Assembly (NCBI GenBank): GCA_963573385.1 | Contig: CAUYLG010062937.1 | Span: 1 to 64,000, forward strand | Direction: 5' to 3' | DNA: 64,000 nucleotides | Origin: Cacajao melanocephalus | Taxonomy: Eukaryota > Chordata > Mammalia > Primates > Pitheciidae | Part shown: piece after piece, positions 13,751 through 25,672 of the stretch | Layout of the letters: every line of letters starts with the position of its first letter | Numbering within the stretch: position 1 is the stretch's first letter | Program-made: the position numbers and the translations under genes | The notes under the pieces: model-generated | What the model was told of the DNA's origin: nothing | What the model saw: the letters and a program-made list of their open reading frames with translations, nothing else | The model's database searches: none

Positions 13751-14250
13751 AGATGAAGGCACCAAGGATGAAGAACAATTATCTATGCTTAGGGGAAAAA
13801 GCCTAAAGAAATACAGGAAAATATATATGCAGTTAGCTTTTAATGATGCAGTTTCACTTGTTGGAATTTGTCCTGAGACTACATTTTTTTCAAAAGGGAA
13901 AAAATTCTATCCATGAAGATGATTATTTTAAGAATGTCTCTAATAGCATTATCATTATGATGATAAGTATCATGGCCAACAGCTAGGGAATAGCTAAAGA
14001 ACATTGTTTCTAATCAGAGGAATGTTACACAACCATCTGAAAAAATAATAAGAGTGTGTTATGTAATAAAAATATAATTATACATTTAATTAAAATTATG
14101 ATTTCATATTTGAAATATATACATATGAAATATAAAACATGTATTATTGACTGAGAGTATGCAAATATGAAAATATATGCTGTTAGAGAAGATTAGATAA
14201 TTATATTTCTTTTAATGTTGTGCTACTATTTGACTTAAAAAAATAAGACA

Positions 14251-14428
14251 AGCCAGGTAGTGGCCCACACCTGTAATCCCAGCACTTAAGGAGGCTGAAG
14301 CAGGAGGATCACTTGAGGCCAGAGTTCAAGACTAGAAGGTCAGGGCTACAGTGAGCCATGATTACACCACTGCACCCCAGCGTGGGTGACAAAGTGAGAC
14401 TCTGTTTCTAAAAAAAAAAAAAAAAATA
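14251..14428 (+). mobile_element. Alu with internal deletion
   Basis: The left-arm start and right-arm end are joined with the middle missing (agttcaagactagaaggtcagg at the join). It ends in an A-tail of about 16. Confidence 0.85.
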
Positions 14429-14544
14429 AGGCAGTTAAATGTGTTAGGTACACAATTAAGGGGAATGCATAATGTAATGAGAGATTTCATCTTATATATC
14501 TGTCTTAAATAGCTAGTCATTAATTTTTCCTCTGGTTAGTGATT

Positions 14545-14699
14545 TCAGTTCAGCATTTATTGAGCATTTATTGCCAGGCAAACTATTAAGTGCCGAAGAG
14601 TCAAAGATGAGTTACAGGAAATCAAAATTATAATGTAATGGGGGAAGATACAAATAACTATTATATAGTATAATGGACACAGATGATAAACACATTTGA
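14545..14699 (-). repeat. L2-like fragment
   Basis: 'agcatttattgagcatttat', 'gccaggcaaactattaagtg' and 'aatgtaatgggggaagatac' follow the L2 3' region. Orientation uncertain. Confidence 0.5.
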
Positions 14700-14885
14700 A
14701 GGCAGAGTGCAGTGGCTCATGCTTGTAATTCCAGCACTTTAAGAGGCTGAGGTAGGGAGATTGCTTGAGCCCAGGAGTTCAAGACCAGCCTGGGCAACAT
14801 GACAAAACCCTGTCTCTACAAAAAATATAAAAATTAGGCAGGCATGATGGCACATGCCTGTAGTCCCAATGTCTTAGGAGACTGT
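14700..14885 (+). mobile_element. Alu, 3'-truncated
   Basis: A left arm plus the start of the right arm, stopping at ttaggagact. It abuts a MER5-like piece. Confidence 0.85.
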
Positions 14886-15000
14886 TAGAATGCAGAGTCT
14901 GATTTAATAAGTGTGGAATGGGACCTGAAATTCTGCATTTCTTACAAGGTCCCAGGGATTCAGATGCTGTTGGCCCATATTGAATAACAAGTCTTTAAGT
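14886..15000. repeat. MER5-like hAT DNA-transposon fragment
   Basis: 'ttctgcatttcttacaaggt' and 'ggattcagatgctgttggcc' resemble the MER5 (hAT-Charlie) family. Confidence 0.45.
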
Positions 15001-15063
15001 AACAGAAACAAATATGTCTTGTCGTGGAGACATTAAGTAGTATGATGTATTCAAATATCTATA

Positions 15064-15352
15064 AGGCTGGGAGGTGGCTCACGCCTGTAATCCCAGTACT
15101 TTGGGAGGCTGAAGCGGTTTGATCACCTGAGGTCAGGAGTTCAGGACCAGCCTGGACAACATGGTGAAACTCCGTCTGTACTAAACATAGAAAGATTAGC
15201 TGGGCCTGGTGGTGCACGCCTGTGGTCCCAGCTACTCAGGAGGTTGAGGCACAAGAATCACTTGAATCCAGGAGGCGGAGGTTGAAATGAGCCAAGATGA
15301 CACCATTGTACTCCAGCCTGGGGAACAGAGTGAAACATCATCTCAAAACAAA
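15064..15352 (+). mobile_element. Alu, full length
   Basis: Sense Alu beginning ggctgggaggtggctcacgc, with an AAAAC-repeat tail. Confidence 0.93.
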
Positions 15353-15689
15353 ACAAAACCCAACAAATATCTATAAATAACTTGGCATTCCTGCTGTAGG
15401 GTGAATTGCATGAAGGTAAGCAGACAGATCTTTGCTTGGATTTATCCTGTATGGTCCATTAGATTTGGCCGTTTACAACGGCATTGCTGATTTCAGGCAA
15501 CAAGTAGAGAAAAGCCAAACTGTAGTGGGTTGAAGAGTGAATAGATCACTAGAGAGGAATACCAGACAAAACCAATTTAAGAGTTTATACTTATGAAAAT
15601 ATTCAGTTATAAAAGTTATGGAAGACAGTGGAACTGTTTTAGATACAAGACCTTAATGAGATCTGACAACTGCAATGACATCTGCAATG

Positions 15690-16005
15690 AATAGTTGAAA
15701 TTATCTGTATATAACATTATAGGGATTATTGGTGAAATTTGAATAAGGTCTATAGATTAGGTAATGGCAGTGAACTGCATGGCTACACAAGAGAATATTC
15801 TTTGAGAAATACACATTGATGTATTCAGGGCTCAAGAGGTATCATGTCAGCAACTAAATTTCATTTGTGGTCTCAAAGAGGGAAAGCAAATGTGATACAA
15901 TGTTAACATTTGGGGGATTTCAGTAAAGGGTGTATAGACATTTTTTGTTCCATTTTAAGTTTTCTGTAATTCTGAGATTATGTCAAAATAAAATTTTGTT
16001 TTTTA
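15690..16005 (+). mobile_element. Old L1 3' end
   Basis: 'gaaatttgaataaggtctat', 'aaatacacattgatgtattc', 'ggtatcatgtcagcaacta' and the closing 'gtcaaaataaaattttg' match an L1M 3' end with its poly(A) signal. Confidence 0.6.
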
Positions 16006-16049
16006 AAGACAGATGGGAGAGGAGGAACAATAGCACCATAACCCACACA

Positions 16050-16740
16050 AGCAAGCCAGAAACATAAAGCTCAGTCTTATTACCCACACTTCCTCCTGTC
16101 TAAACCATTTGCCAAGTTGTCAATATGATCTTACCTGTTACAATTCAGTTCTTGCCTTCGAATACTCTCACAGTCCAGCATCTCTTATCTATACTGCTGA
16201 AACAGACTTCCAATCCATTTTTCCCTTTAATCACTGTAGGCAGTGACTTCTTCAAAATGCAAATCAAATGTCACAAACTGCTCCCTATCTCACAGCTTGA
16301 AAATATTTGAGAAGGAATATTCTTAACACCTTAAAGCCGTATCTACATAGGCTGGCTCCTCCTTCATGATTCTTTCTCACCATGCTTCCTTACTCTACAC
16401 TACATAGCTGTTCAATGCCCAGATTTGTCCTGTTCTCTTGGGCCATTGCACATGCTATTCTCCTTCTCCTAGCTATCAGCTATTTCTGTTTGTATTTGAA
16501 ATCTATCACTTCATCTGGGGAAGCCTTTCCTAGAGCTCTTACTAGTGCTCTCGTGTACATTCTCAATAATATCATGTAGTTACACAGCTGAAATGTGTAT
16601 TTTTCTATCACATCACAATTGTATTCCTTGAGATAACACCTGTCAACTGCAAAGACTGCTACCAATCCTAGTTTTGCTTACCTAGGATTTAGAATGGTGC
16701 TTGCCATGTAATTGGTTCTCTCTAAAGTAGTTGGATGAAT
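16050..16740 (+). mobile_element. L2 3' end
   Basis: It includes 'ctggggaagcctttcctaga' (the conserved L2 'ggaagccttcc' region) and the closing 'aatggtgcttgccatgtaat'. A 61-65 aa open frame here is incidental. Confidence 0.6.
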
Positions 16741-17329
16741 AAAAGGGAAGAAAGTAATGACAGGAGATATGAGAGATACTATCAAAGTGTGATCTTAGGA
16801 TGGACTCTAGGAGAGGATTGGGAGAACAAGAACTGAAAGGCTGGGAGATTTATCAACAGAACAGCTGAAGAGGATGTGTAGAATTGTCATACATTTCCTA
16901 CTGTTTCAAGGGTCCATGAAAACCTTATAAGACAATTAAAGAATTAGAAGGAAAATGATGTGAAGAAAACATTTAAATAAAATTGAAAAATCACCTTTTG
17001 TGAAAGTCAAGATTCCTTCCCAACATTTGATATGTTTTCAGAAGAGAACTGCTTGTAGAAAATAAAAGAAAGGTGAATTGTCTACCATTTGCTTAAATGC
17101 TACAGCAAAATGTTATTAAAACAAGAATGGACACTAACTTTTAACACTTACATGTTTTAATACACACATTTTAAAATCCACCTCTCACAAGTTTAGTTAC
17201 CATTTTAGTAAGTTTAGATTACTCCTGTCGTGCTGTTGTCTTGTATTAATAACTTTTAGGGTATCATGATCTGTGATGTGCTGTTTATGATTTATTTTTC
17301 ATTTGCTGTTTGACATTCAAGTGAATTGT

Positions 17330-17820
17330 TGAAATCTTAGGGTTTAATACTGATTCTGGAAAAAAATTTAGCTATCATTTCTTCAACTAGTCCCTCCCTT
17401 TCATCCTCTCCAGTCTCATCTCTTACCCCATTTTGGTCTTTTTTCTCTCCATATTTTCTGTCACTCTTTTCCATCAAGTTATGGAATTCCTCTTCCAGAC
17501 CCTGATTTTGATTTTCAGCTGTGTCCATTCAGTTACTTAGCCTAGTGATGATTTTAACATTTGAACAATTATTTCTATTTCTGACATTTCCCTAGAGGGC
17601 CTCTTACCTGTTTCTCTTGGCAATATTAGTTGTTTTAAAGAGCTGCTAATCTGTATTCTGTGAATGCTTCATTAACTATTTCTTGAGATGGTTCTTCCAC
17701 TTGTAGTTTGTACCTCTTTTTTAATGTAGTGTTGGTATTCAAATTTTTGTATACTCATCATTGAAGTTGCTACTCAGTTAAAACTGTTCTACCACTTTCT
17801 GTGTATGGGACCCTTTTGAT
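17330..17820 (-). mobile_element. Antisense L1/HAL1-like fragment
   Basis: T-rich sequence with 'tttccatcaagttatggaatt' and 'gattttcagctgtgtccatt' that resembles antisense L1M ORF1. The 63-aa - strand frame at 17,337-17,528 (Glu/Lys/Gln-rich) may be its coiled-coil remnant. Confidence 0.45.
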
Positions 17821-18422
17821 CGGAAAGGTACAGACTTATACTGCATTTGAAATTTTCAGAATAATTTGGGGATGGGCAAGACATTTCAAAGTGGGGCACT
17901 TGTGCATTGCCTTCTCTCTCCAACCATTCGTTTCTCTGCCCAAAGCTGTTTTGTTAGCCTGACTGAGATATTGGCATGTGCAGTCAATATAGCATTTGCT
18001 CCAGATAGTTGTCCTGCCTCTAGTTTTCCTTTCTTCTGGGTCTAGAGCACCTTCGGTGTTCATCACCACACATCTTTGTGGCAGTACTTCACTGTATGCT
18101 TCTGCTCTGGGTTTCCTCTTCAAATTCCATAGAGTATTAGTTTTTCAGAGATTCCTCAGAAATTCTGCTTTACAAGTTCCATTTTTTTGCTTGCAAATAT
18201 GGATTTACATGTGCATATCTGTGCATGTGCCTGTGTAAAAAATATTTGTGTATCATTTTTAGAGTTGTTTGCCATCTTGAAACCAGACACTTTTGTCAGC
18301 TGGTAGGCCATGCCCTTTATTTCATTGTCAGTGAGTTTGGCACTTACAGCTTACATATTTTTCTACTCCTTTCCACATCTCCCAACCTTTCAAAAAATAA
18401 GCCAATTTGGTTATTAGACCAA

Positions 18423-18590
18423 TCATGATAACACTAACATTTACTGAACACTTACGTCAGACAGTTTTACTATTACAGGAATAAACTCATGTAATCCTCA
18501 TAACCCCAAGGTCGCTGCTATTATCCCTATTTTACAGATGATGCAACTAAAGCACAGAGATATTAAATGGCTTAAAGCTGTGTTAAATAC
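18423..18590 (+). repeat. MIR
   Basis: A clear MIR order: aacatttactgaacacttac, then gtaatcctcataacccc, then ctattttacagatgatgcaa. Confidence 0.75.
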
Positions 18591-19043
18591 ATTATTTTTA
18601 AAAAGTGAAAGAATGGTGCTAGTCACTGTCGGGATGGATGAAATCTGGTTCTTGCTCTCAAAGGCTAGTCTGACCATGTTGAATCTCACTTGGTCCCAAA
18701 TTATTTCCAGATTTAAGGGTAAGCAAGAACTTTCTGAAAATTGCCAAGATTTATATATCTGAGCCAATCTTCACTCTGTAATTTGGAAGTTTCTTAATTT
18801 AGAAGACTTTGAGAACACATCACCTTCCCTTTTCATCGTCCTCAAGAAATGGAGAAAATATAAGAAATTGGAAATTCCCGGGGATGTTTTTAGTTGGAGT
18901 TGTCTATCTTGGTATTTAAGGTTATATTTATCTGTAATTTTGAATGGTATCTTAAAATTCTGCAGTTACAAATAAAAACAGGTTAACATGTTCATTGTCT
19001 GTTAAGGAACTAAAACTTAATATCTTCTTTTCATTTGTTTTAG

Positions 19044-19172
19044 TACATAGTACTTCTCTGAACCAATGGAGAAATGGATATTCACCCATATGTAAGCCTC
19101 AAATAAGGTCAGAATCTTCTGCACAACTGTTACCGGGAAGAAAGAAAAGACATCTGAGTGAAACAGCATTAG
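19044..19172 (+). CDS. KANSL1L: KANSL1L coding exon
   Basis: The acceptor is tttgttttag and the donor is gtaggt. It enters and leaves in phase 1. The peptide contains HSTSLNQWRNGYSPICKPQ, then a basic stretch GRKKRH. The RKKR cluster could serve as a nuclear-localisation signal; that is inference from composition only. The intron before it is 8.45 kb and full of L1, L2 and Alu sequence. Confidence 0.93.
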
Positions 19173-20489
19173 GTAGGTTAAAGTGAGGATATAAGCAGTA
19201 GTGCTAAATATTAAAACTAAAAAATTCTGATCTTAACCTGTCTCATGGGAGTTTATAATCCAGAACAGCCACTAATTACACAAAACATCTATGACCCTAC
19301 AAACATGGAACAGCATATTTGCAGTTAATTCAGAATTATTTGTGGACTGGTATCTACACACTTTATGGCAATTAAGTATTTCCCTCCTGTGTTCCCTGAC
19401 TAGTGGTCTTCTACCAATCATTCCCTGGATGGGATTTAATCTTCAAAGTTGTGTTCTAGGCTCAAAATAGGCTAGTGCAAAGTTGCCTTACAGAAATTGA
19501 TTACCATTTCTGGTACCTGCTGTGGAGATGTTGATGCACTGCAAATTCCTCAGGATTTTGAGAAAGTGAACAAGATTCAAGTGAAATACTCAAATATCTT
19601 GTTCAGTTCTCCTTAGGAGCCTATAAACTTAAGAGTTCTAAGATGATCAAGAGATACCTTTGGAAACTAGAACTCTTCTAGTAATACAAAGGGGTTTATT
19701 TTGGAGATTTGGGACAAGATAGTTGCCACAGTTATTGCAAATGATTTAAAAAAAAAGTTAACTGGTGAGATAAATTAGAAACTACAGGCAAGGTGGCTGT
19801 ACTAGGCTGTAATTATACAGAATGGATTTAATCTGTTTGTCTCTGGTGTCTTTAGATAGCCCTTGATAAAAGACCTACCTAGTCACTATCTGATAACTAT
19901 CTGATCAGCTACAGTGTAGCAAAAAATGAACACATCCCCACACATGTCCAGAGGTTTCATTAAGCTTTTTAGTGTATCACTCTTAAGGAACAGACAACCA
20001 GGTTATCACCTAGCTTTTGAGGAACTTCCACATATGCATACCAAAACATAAGAAAACTTAAAAAAAAATCTAATAAGATGCAATATGAAATATACATTAC
20101 CTAAGATATAAAATGTTTCATTTGAATTGACTGATACTTTAGCTCTGACTTCAAGTTTGATGTACATACAGGAATAGAACAAATGAAATGACATACTACA
20201 AAGAAATAACTAGACAATTCCAAAAGGGTAGGACATCTGGCCCAGCCTGTCATATGTTAATTTAATGAAAAATGATTTATTCTAGACTATAAGAAACCTA
20301 GGAGACAACGGCCAATTTTAACATGTAGATCCTTACCTGAAGAAACTAGCTATAAAGGCCTTTTTAAAAAAAAAGAAACAAAAAACACAAATGGAGACAT
20401 TTAAATATGAACTAGATTAGATTTTATATTATACAGGAAGACATTCTTGTTTTAAAAGACTTGTACTAAAATAAAATAAGGGCAATAAA

Positions 20490-20565
20490 TAAAATACATA
20501 TATATATTTAATGTGTACATACATATATATGTGTATACATATGTAAATATATACACACACATTCT
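20490..20565. repeat. TA/CA-rich microsatellite
   Basis: An imperfect (TA)n, (CATA)n and (CA)n mixture in intron. Confidence 0.7.
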
Positions 20566-21176
20566 TAGAAACAGGGAACCAAAACAGGAAAAAAAAGAAC
20601 TTGGAAGAAATACAGAAAATACCAATAGACGTAAACTTCTAATCAGTATCCTGAGAGAAATGAGAAAGCGCATCTATGAAAGAACAGATGCTATTTAAAA
20701 AAAAAAAAAAAAGAGTGCCAGAAAACAAGTACTTTTGTAAATATGTACTTTAATAGCAGAATTTTTTCAAAAAATTGAGTATTCACAAGACTAAGGGCAA
20801 ACACCTCACAGAAATGAGAATAAAAAGTCAGATATGAAAAGTATGAGACTAGTTAAGAAAATTAAGATAGTTCTGGTAGTTCAACCACTAATAGGAGTCA
20901 CAGAAAACAAGAATAAAGGGATGAGATGAGGGATTATTCAGGGAACAATATGAAATATATTGGATAAAAACTGCCAAGGCCCCAGAAAATGGAAGTAACT
21001 TATGGTATGACTGTGAGTAAAGCTCCTCTCTTTTCCTTATTTTTTTTTTTTGTTTTCTAATACATGAATTAAGAAAAAAAGGAATCAATCACCTGTCATG
21101 CAATTAGGAAAATAATTCTAATGATGCCTATTAGTCAAATTTAATGTGTGACATTCAATGGCTCTTTCCATGGCAG

Positions 21177-21295
21177 GAGAAAGAACTAAACTTGAAGAAT
21201 CTGATTTTCAACACACAGAATCAAGATCCCATAGCAATTTTACTGCTGTTTCTAATGTCAACGTTTTATCAAGAACCCAGAATTCATCATCACGA
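21177..21295 (+). CDS. KANSL1L: KANSL1L coding exon
   Basis: Bounded by ccatggcag and gtaagt. Entry phase 1, exit phase 0. It reads GERTKLEESDFQHTESRSH and continues through a Ser/Asn-rich tail ending SSSR. Low complexity and many Ser residues suggest a disordered linker before the PEHE-like region. Confidence 0.92.
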
Positions 21296-22129
21296 GTAAG
21301 TTTTTCTGTATGTTGAACTCTAAAATTGCTTTAAAAATAAAAGCACCTGATTTTGAAAATAATTTTATGTAATTTGCTAATCTATTAACAGCCTTATTTA
21401 CTAGCACATATTAACAGATATTAACAATTATCTTGTTAGAAAACAATGAATCTGACTCCATATAACTTATTTTTAAATATGAAGCTAAAAGTTGATTAAT
21501 ATTTGGTTATAGCTTCTTTTTCTGTTAAAAATTTAAATTGTATCATGTTCATCTCTATTCCTTAACATATGAAGCTAAATAAAATCTTACTAATGAGAAT
21601 TTGGGACTTCTGTTGTTCTTGCTCTGTTTTGTTTTGGTTTGATTTTTTGTTATCTGGCCAGGGAACAGAGAGGTGGGAGGGTTTAGAAATGAAGAGTCTG
21701 AGGCTCAGGAACCAGGAACGCATACATGAAGAGCATACTGAAGGGCTGACCAAAAATATTTCACCGCCTTTCCTAATAAAAAGTGGGTTTGTTACTGATC
21801 ATTTCATTGACATTTAGGGTGATATATGCTAGTCTTTTCTGATAAAGAGTTTTACATTTTAAAATATATTTTTATGGTCTTCAAAATAAGCTAGTGTGCA
21901 TGCACACATAAATACACATTACACATCTACCAAGAGGTTGCTCTGGTTTACAGAAGGCAGAAATATTTTCTTATTTGGTTTTAACATATTTTAGTCAGAT
22001 TTTATAATAATGTATTTATAAAAATTATGTAACAGGTATACTGCCATATTATCTTTATATAACCAATGAAAGGAGGGTATCATTACAACTACACAGTACT
22101 GTAAAACTACTCTAATCCTGTTTTTGCAG

Positions 22130-22254
22130 AATACTGCACGACGGAGATTGAGAAGTGAAAGCTCTTATGACATAGATAACATTGTGATTCCCATGTCATT
22201 AGTAGCCCCAGCTAAATTAGAGAAACTCCAGTATAAGGAAATACTCACTCCAAG
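22130..22254 (+). CDS. KANSL1L: KANSL1L coding exon, start of PEHE-like region
   Basis: Bounded by tttttgcag and gtatgt. It enters in phase 0 with [19 protein letters not shown] and ends [12 protein letters not shown] plus two carried bases. The [11 protein letters not shown] stretch followed by 'TP-S-W' resembles the entry to the PEHE domain of the KANSL1/MSL1 families, which in KANSL1 and MSL1 contacts the MOF acetyltransferase. I infer the same role for this paralogue. Confidence 0.94.
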
Positions 22255-22499
22255 GTATGTATACTTACATCTTCATATTTTTCTTTCTTCCTTCCTTAAT
22301 AAACTTAAATTTTCAAAGTGAAGTTAGAATTTTAATTAATGAAAGGAGGATTCTTTTCCCAGTTCCTTCCCTATAGCCATGGAGAGGAAACGGCGAAAAA
22401 CAAAACATTACTAATGCCTTTAGAAAAAGTGTTATATAGTATCACAATTATTTCTGTTTTTATTAAGATTTGGGAATTCCTAGACTAATTTACTTTAGC

Positions 22500-22920
22500 A
22501 TTCTTAGTCTTTTTTTCATTCAGTGTCATTTAGTTATCTACTACGTATATGACACTAAAAGGTACTTTAGTGACATAAAAACTATAGCAACAAATCCTTG
22601 CCCTTAAAGGTGTGGCCTATGTTGCAAAGAGTTCTGCGTTTTCATGACAGTAATACCTGTGACAAAAAAAAAAAAAAAATTATATATTGCCAAGTCAGCA
22701 ATAAACACACTCAAAAGATGAGTGGGAAGGTCTGGAAAGTCATTCGTGAAGGAATGGGAAGGTGGAAGGGCAGTTACATAGGGATACCACAGCAAGGCAC
22801 AGGACAAGTATGCAAGGCTTAGCCAGATACTGTTTTGTGCAGGTTGATAATGGAAGAGTAGAAACAAAGTTAGGTCCAGATTGTGGAGGTCACTGAATAC
22901 CATGCACAGATCTGCTCCCT
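22500..22920. repeat. Possible L2-like fragment
   Basis: 'ggcaaggcacaggacaag'-like wording and 'tgtgcaggttgataatgg' suggest a degraded L2 region. Weak. Confidence 0.25.
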
Positions 22921-23480
22921 ACTAGCAGTAAAGTTAGCCAAACTTTTTAGAAATGATGAATGCAGTTTCTTAAGAATATAAATATGACACCAGGAATTAG
23001 AGACAGAAAAGGCTGCAAACAGAGACAGGTGTGTAATAATTTCAGTTAATTGCTATACATCTCTATTCTAATTTCATAATTTCTTTTATTACTTAATAAT
23101 TAAAATTAAAAAAGAAATCATGAAATTTGAGGTATTAAGAGAACTCTAATTTTTAGGAGAGTTCTCCTATGAGAACTCCTATCATCTGTGGATACCTGTT
23201 GCATAAATAAATATTTGTGGCTATGATGTTCTATAGCAAAAATATATTTCAACTTGCAATGGTAGGCTGGAGCTAGCTGGCTGAGCAGATTGTTAAATAT
23301 AGAAGACTTCTGTGAACCAGTTATTAAACTACTGATGGCTCAGAAGGGGCTATGGTAGGCATGTATTTTCACACCAAAGAAATTGGCAAACATACAAATC
23401 AGGGCTTTTTTTCCTTCTCTCTTACTTTTTGGCCAGGCCAGTTTATCAGCATACCACTGACTTAATTCAGTCAATATGTA

Positions 23481-23537
23481 GTGTATATGTATATATAATT
23501 ATATATATATATATAATTGTATATTGTATATGTATAA
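23481..23537. repeat. AT-rich near-palindromic microsatellite
   Basis: (TA)n blocks separated by AATT, forming a near-palindrome capable of cruciform or hairpin formation, within the KANSL1L intron before the 52-nt exon. Confidence 0.8.
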
Positions 23538-23784
23538 AATGCAGCAATATAGAACAGACTGTTCAACATTAAGGCCAAAAATAAAGTCTCATTTTCTCTT
23601 TTGTCCCTTTCTCATAACCCAAATAATTTTTCTTTTAAAACAATTAAGTATTAAAATACAACGATTTGAACCATGGAAATGCCAAGGAAAGAAAACACAA
23701 ATACATTTAGCTGTGCTTTAGAGTATAAAATTGCCACATTTAGATAAATAAAAGCTGTTTAAAATTGTTTTTTATCTTCAACAG

Positions 23785-23836
23785 CTGGAGGATGGTTGTT
23801 CTTCAGCCTTTGGATGAATGTAATTTAGGCGACGAG
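23785..23836 (+). CDS. KANSL1L: KANSL1L short coding exon (52 nt), PEHE-like region
   Basis: A 52-nt exon bounded by tcttcaacag and gtaagc. It completes a Ser codon (AG+C) and reads WRMVVLQPLDECNLGDE, exiting in phase 0. The W-R-x-V motif is the most typical part of the PEHE domain. Skipping it would shift the frame (52 is not divisible by three). Confidence 0.93.
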
Positions 23837-24967
23837 GTAAGCTACCTTTCATGCAATGAGATAATTATACATTATGTATTATGAAGCCTGCTTACTTTGA
23901 CATTCAGAGAACTAAAGGAATACATATACTTACACTGATTTTTTTCTTTTCACTTATGAAAAGGAAGTTTTTAAAAGACTATTCAAAAAAATGTTTTGTG
24001 CAAATTTGACTATAAGCCTAACATACAAATACACAAGAATTTAAAAAGGCCAAAAAATACAGCATTTCTGAGTTTTTGAGATACTGAATTTACTGAATAT
24101 CCACCTTCATTCTCAGTATTAATCAGTTTTCTGCATGAGATTAGTCTCACTCATTATTCAAGTTTAAGTGCCATTTTCAGAATCTTAGGGCCAATTTGCT
24201 CTTCAGTTTAGAAAACTTTGGACTTTAGAAAAGTAATGTGGTATATATCTCATGTAATACTTGGTGAGTCTAGGGTAGTTCTCATAACAGTAATCAGACA
24301 TTAATGTTTTTGTAGTGAAATATTCATACTTGAGTCTATAAAAATAGCCTCACACCATTTCAGATCAGGCTGTGACACCAAATGAATTATGAAAAATTTG
24401 TTTTTGCAGATTTTTGGATTTTGGAGTTGCAGGTAAGGGGTTATAAATATGTATGGGTAAAATTACATCAAGAATAATTATAGGGAAAAATACTGTATAA
24501 CCAAACTAATTCCAAAGTGCTGGTCTCTAGAAGACGACACTGTTGAAGACACTTCATTTCTGTCAAGTAACAATCTTTCTATGCCCAGTGGTCATGTTTT
24601 TCAACTACCAAAATTTACCTTTTAATGACCTTTCCTCTTCTAATGTATTGTTCCTTACTTCTGAATGATCCTAGCCAAGAAACCCAAATTCTTAAACACC
24701 ATAACCAAGGCAGTGTTCCAGGTTCGAAATCTAGATAAGCCATTCATTAAATTAATTCCGATTTATCTAAGATAATTAGTTTTACTTTTCTCTGATACTA
24801 ACATGTTCTTAGGATAGTGTGTGCTCCACAGTGGGCAATCAATAAAAATCCTTGAATAAGGCATTAAGACTACACTAAGCTGTAGCAAATGGAAGTACTG
24901 TGAACTCATTTGTAGTCTACCAAAGTCTTCAGATATGAACCAGTAGTAAAACAAGTTTTTAAAAAAG

Positions 24968-25052
24968 TTTGAGGCTGCAGTGAGCTATGATTGTACCACT
25001 GCACTCACTGCAGCCTGAGCAACAGAGATCTGTCTCTAAAAAAAATAATAAT
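24968..25052 (+). mobile_element. Alu right-end fragment
   Basis: 'ggctgcagtgagctatgatt' through to an A-rich tail: AluJ/monomer 3' piece. Confidence 0.8.
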
Positions 25053-25199
25053 ACAATAATTAAAACAACTTTCTGACTCCTTTTCTTGAATTTGAAGCTC
25101 ATCTCATAACATTTGTTCTCTCGACTTACAGACAGCATTTATTTTAGTTTGCTTCCTACTGTTTTCTACGTGAGAAACTTTTTGAAACCTTGAAACCTG

Positions 25200-25495
25200 A
25201 TTTTTTTTTTTTTTCCCGAGACGGAGTCTCGCTCTGTTGCCCAGGCTGGAGTACATTGGTACGATCTTGGCTCACTCCAATCTCCACCTCCTGGGCTCAA
25301 GCTATTCTCTGCCTCAGCCTCCCAAGTAGCTGTAATGACAGGTGCCTGCCACCACACTCGGCTAATTTTTGTATTTTTAATAGAGACAGGTTTCACCATC
25401 TTGGCCAGGCTGGTCTTGAACTCCTGACCTCATGATCCACCCGCCTCAGCCTCCCAGAGTGTTGGGATTACAGGCATGAGCCACTGCACCTGGCC
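25200..25495 (-). mobile_element. Alu (AluS-like), full length, next to exon
   Basis: Antisense Alu with a T-run of 14. Its distal end lies 58 nt before the KANSL1L exon at 25,554. It is inverted relative to the fragment at 24,968. Confidence 0.93.
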
Positions 25496-25553
25496 TCATC
25501 TTATATTTCAAAACGTTTCTGATTAAAGCAAAAATTTTTATTTCTAATTCCAG

Positions 25554-25666
25554 ATGGAAGATCTTTCTGATGAAGTCTTCTTCCTAAGGCACAAAAAATA
25601 TGAAGAGAGAGAGCAAGCCAGATGGTCACTATGGGAGCAAAGCAAGTGGCATAGAAGAAACAGCAG
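25554..25666 (+). CDS. KANSL1L: KANSL1L coding exon with GC donor
   Basis: The acceptor is taattccag. The exon reads MEDLSDEVFFLRHKKYEER, then an aromatic and basic stretch EQARWSLWEQSKWHRRNS, and leaves AG over in phase 2. The next exon reads in frame only if splicing occurs at AG|GCAGGT, a GC-AG intron. The nearby GT (CAG|GTTACA, 4 nt downstream) would shift the frame and give a stop within a few codons. Exon 58 bases downstream of a full-length antisense Alu. Confidence 0.9.
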
Positions 25667-25672
25667 GCAGGT
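25667..25672 (+). promoter_or_regulatory. KANSL1L: GC-type splice donor (GCAGGT)
   Basis: The intron begins GC rather than GT, in the context CAG|GCAGGT. Apart from the C at +2 it matches a strong donor, as is usual for GC-AG introns. The reading frame of the flanking exons requires this boundary. Confidence 0.8.

Noticed and set aside
13527..13916. 129-codon open frame, the longest in the window
   Set aside because: It begins inside a recognisable old L1 3' end. It has no splice context matching KANSL1L, and its composition is that of AT-rich non-coding sequence.
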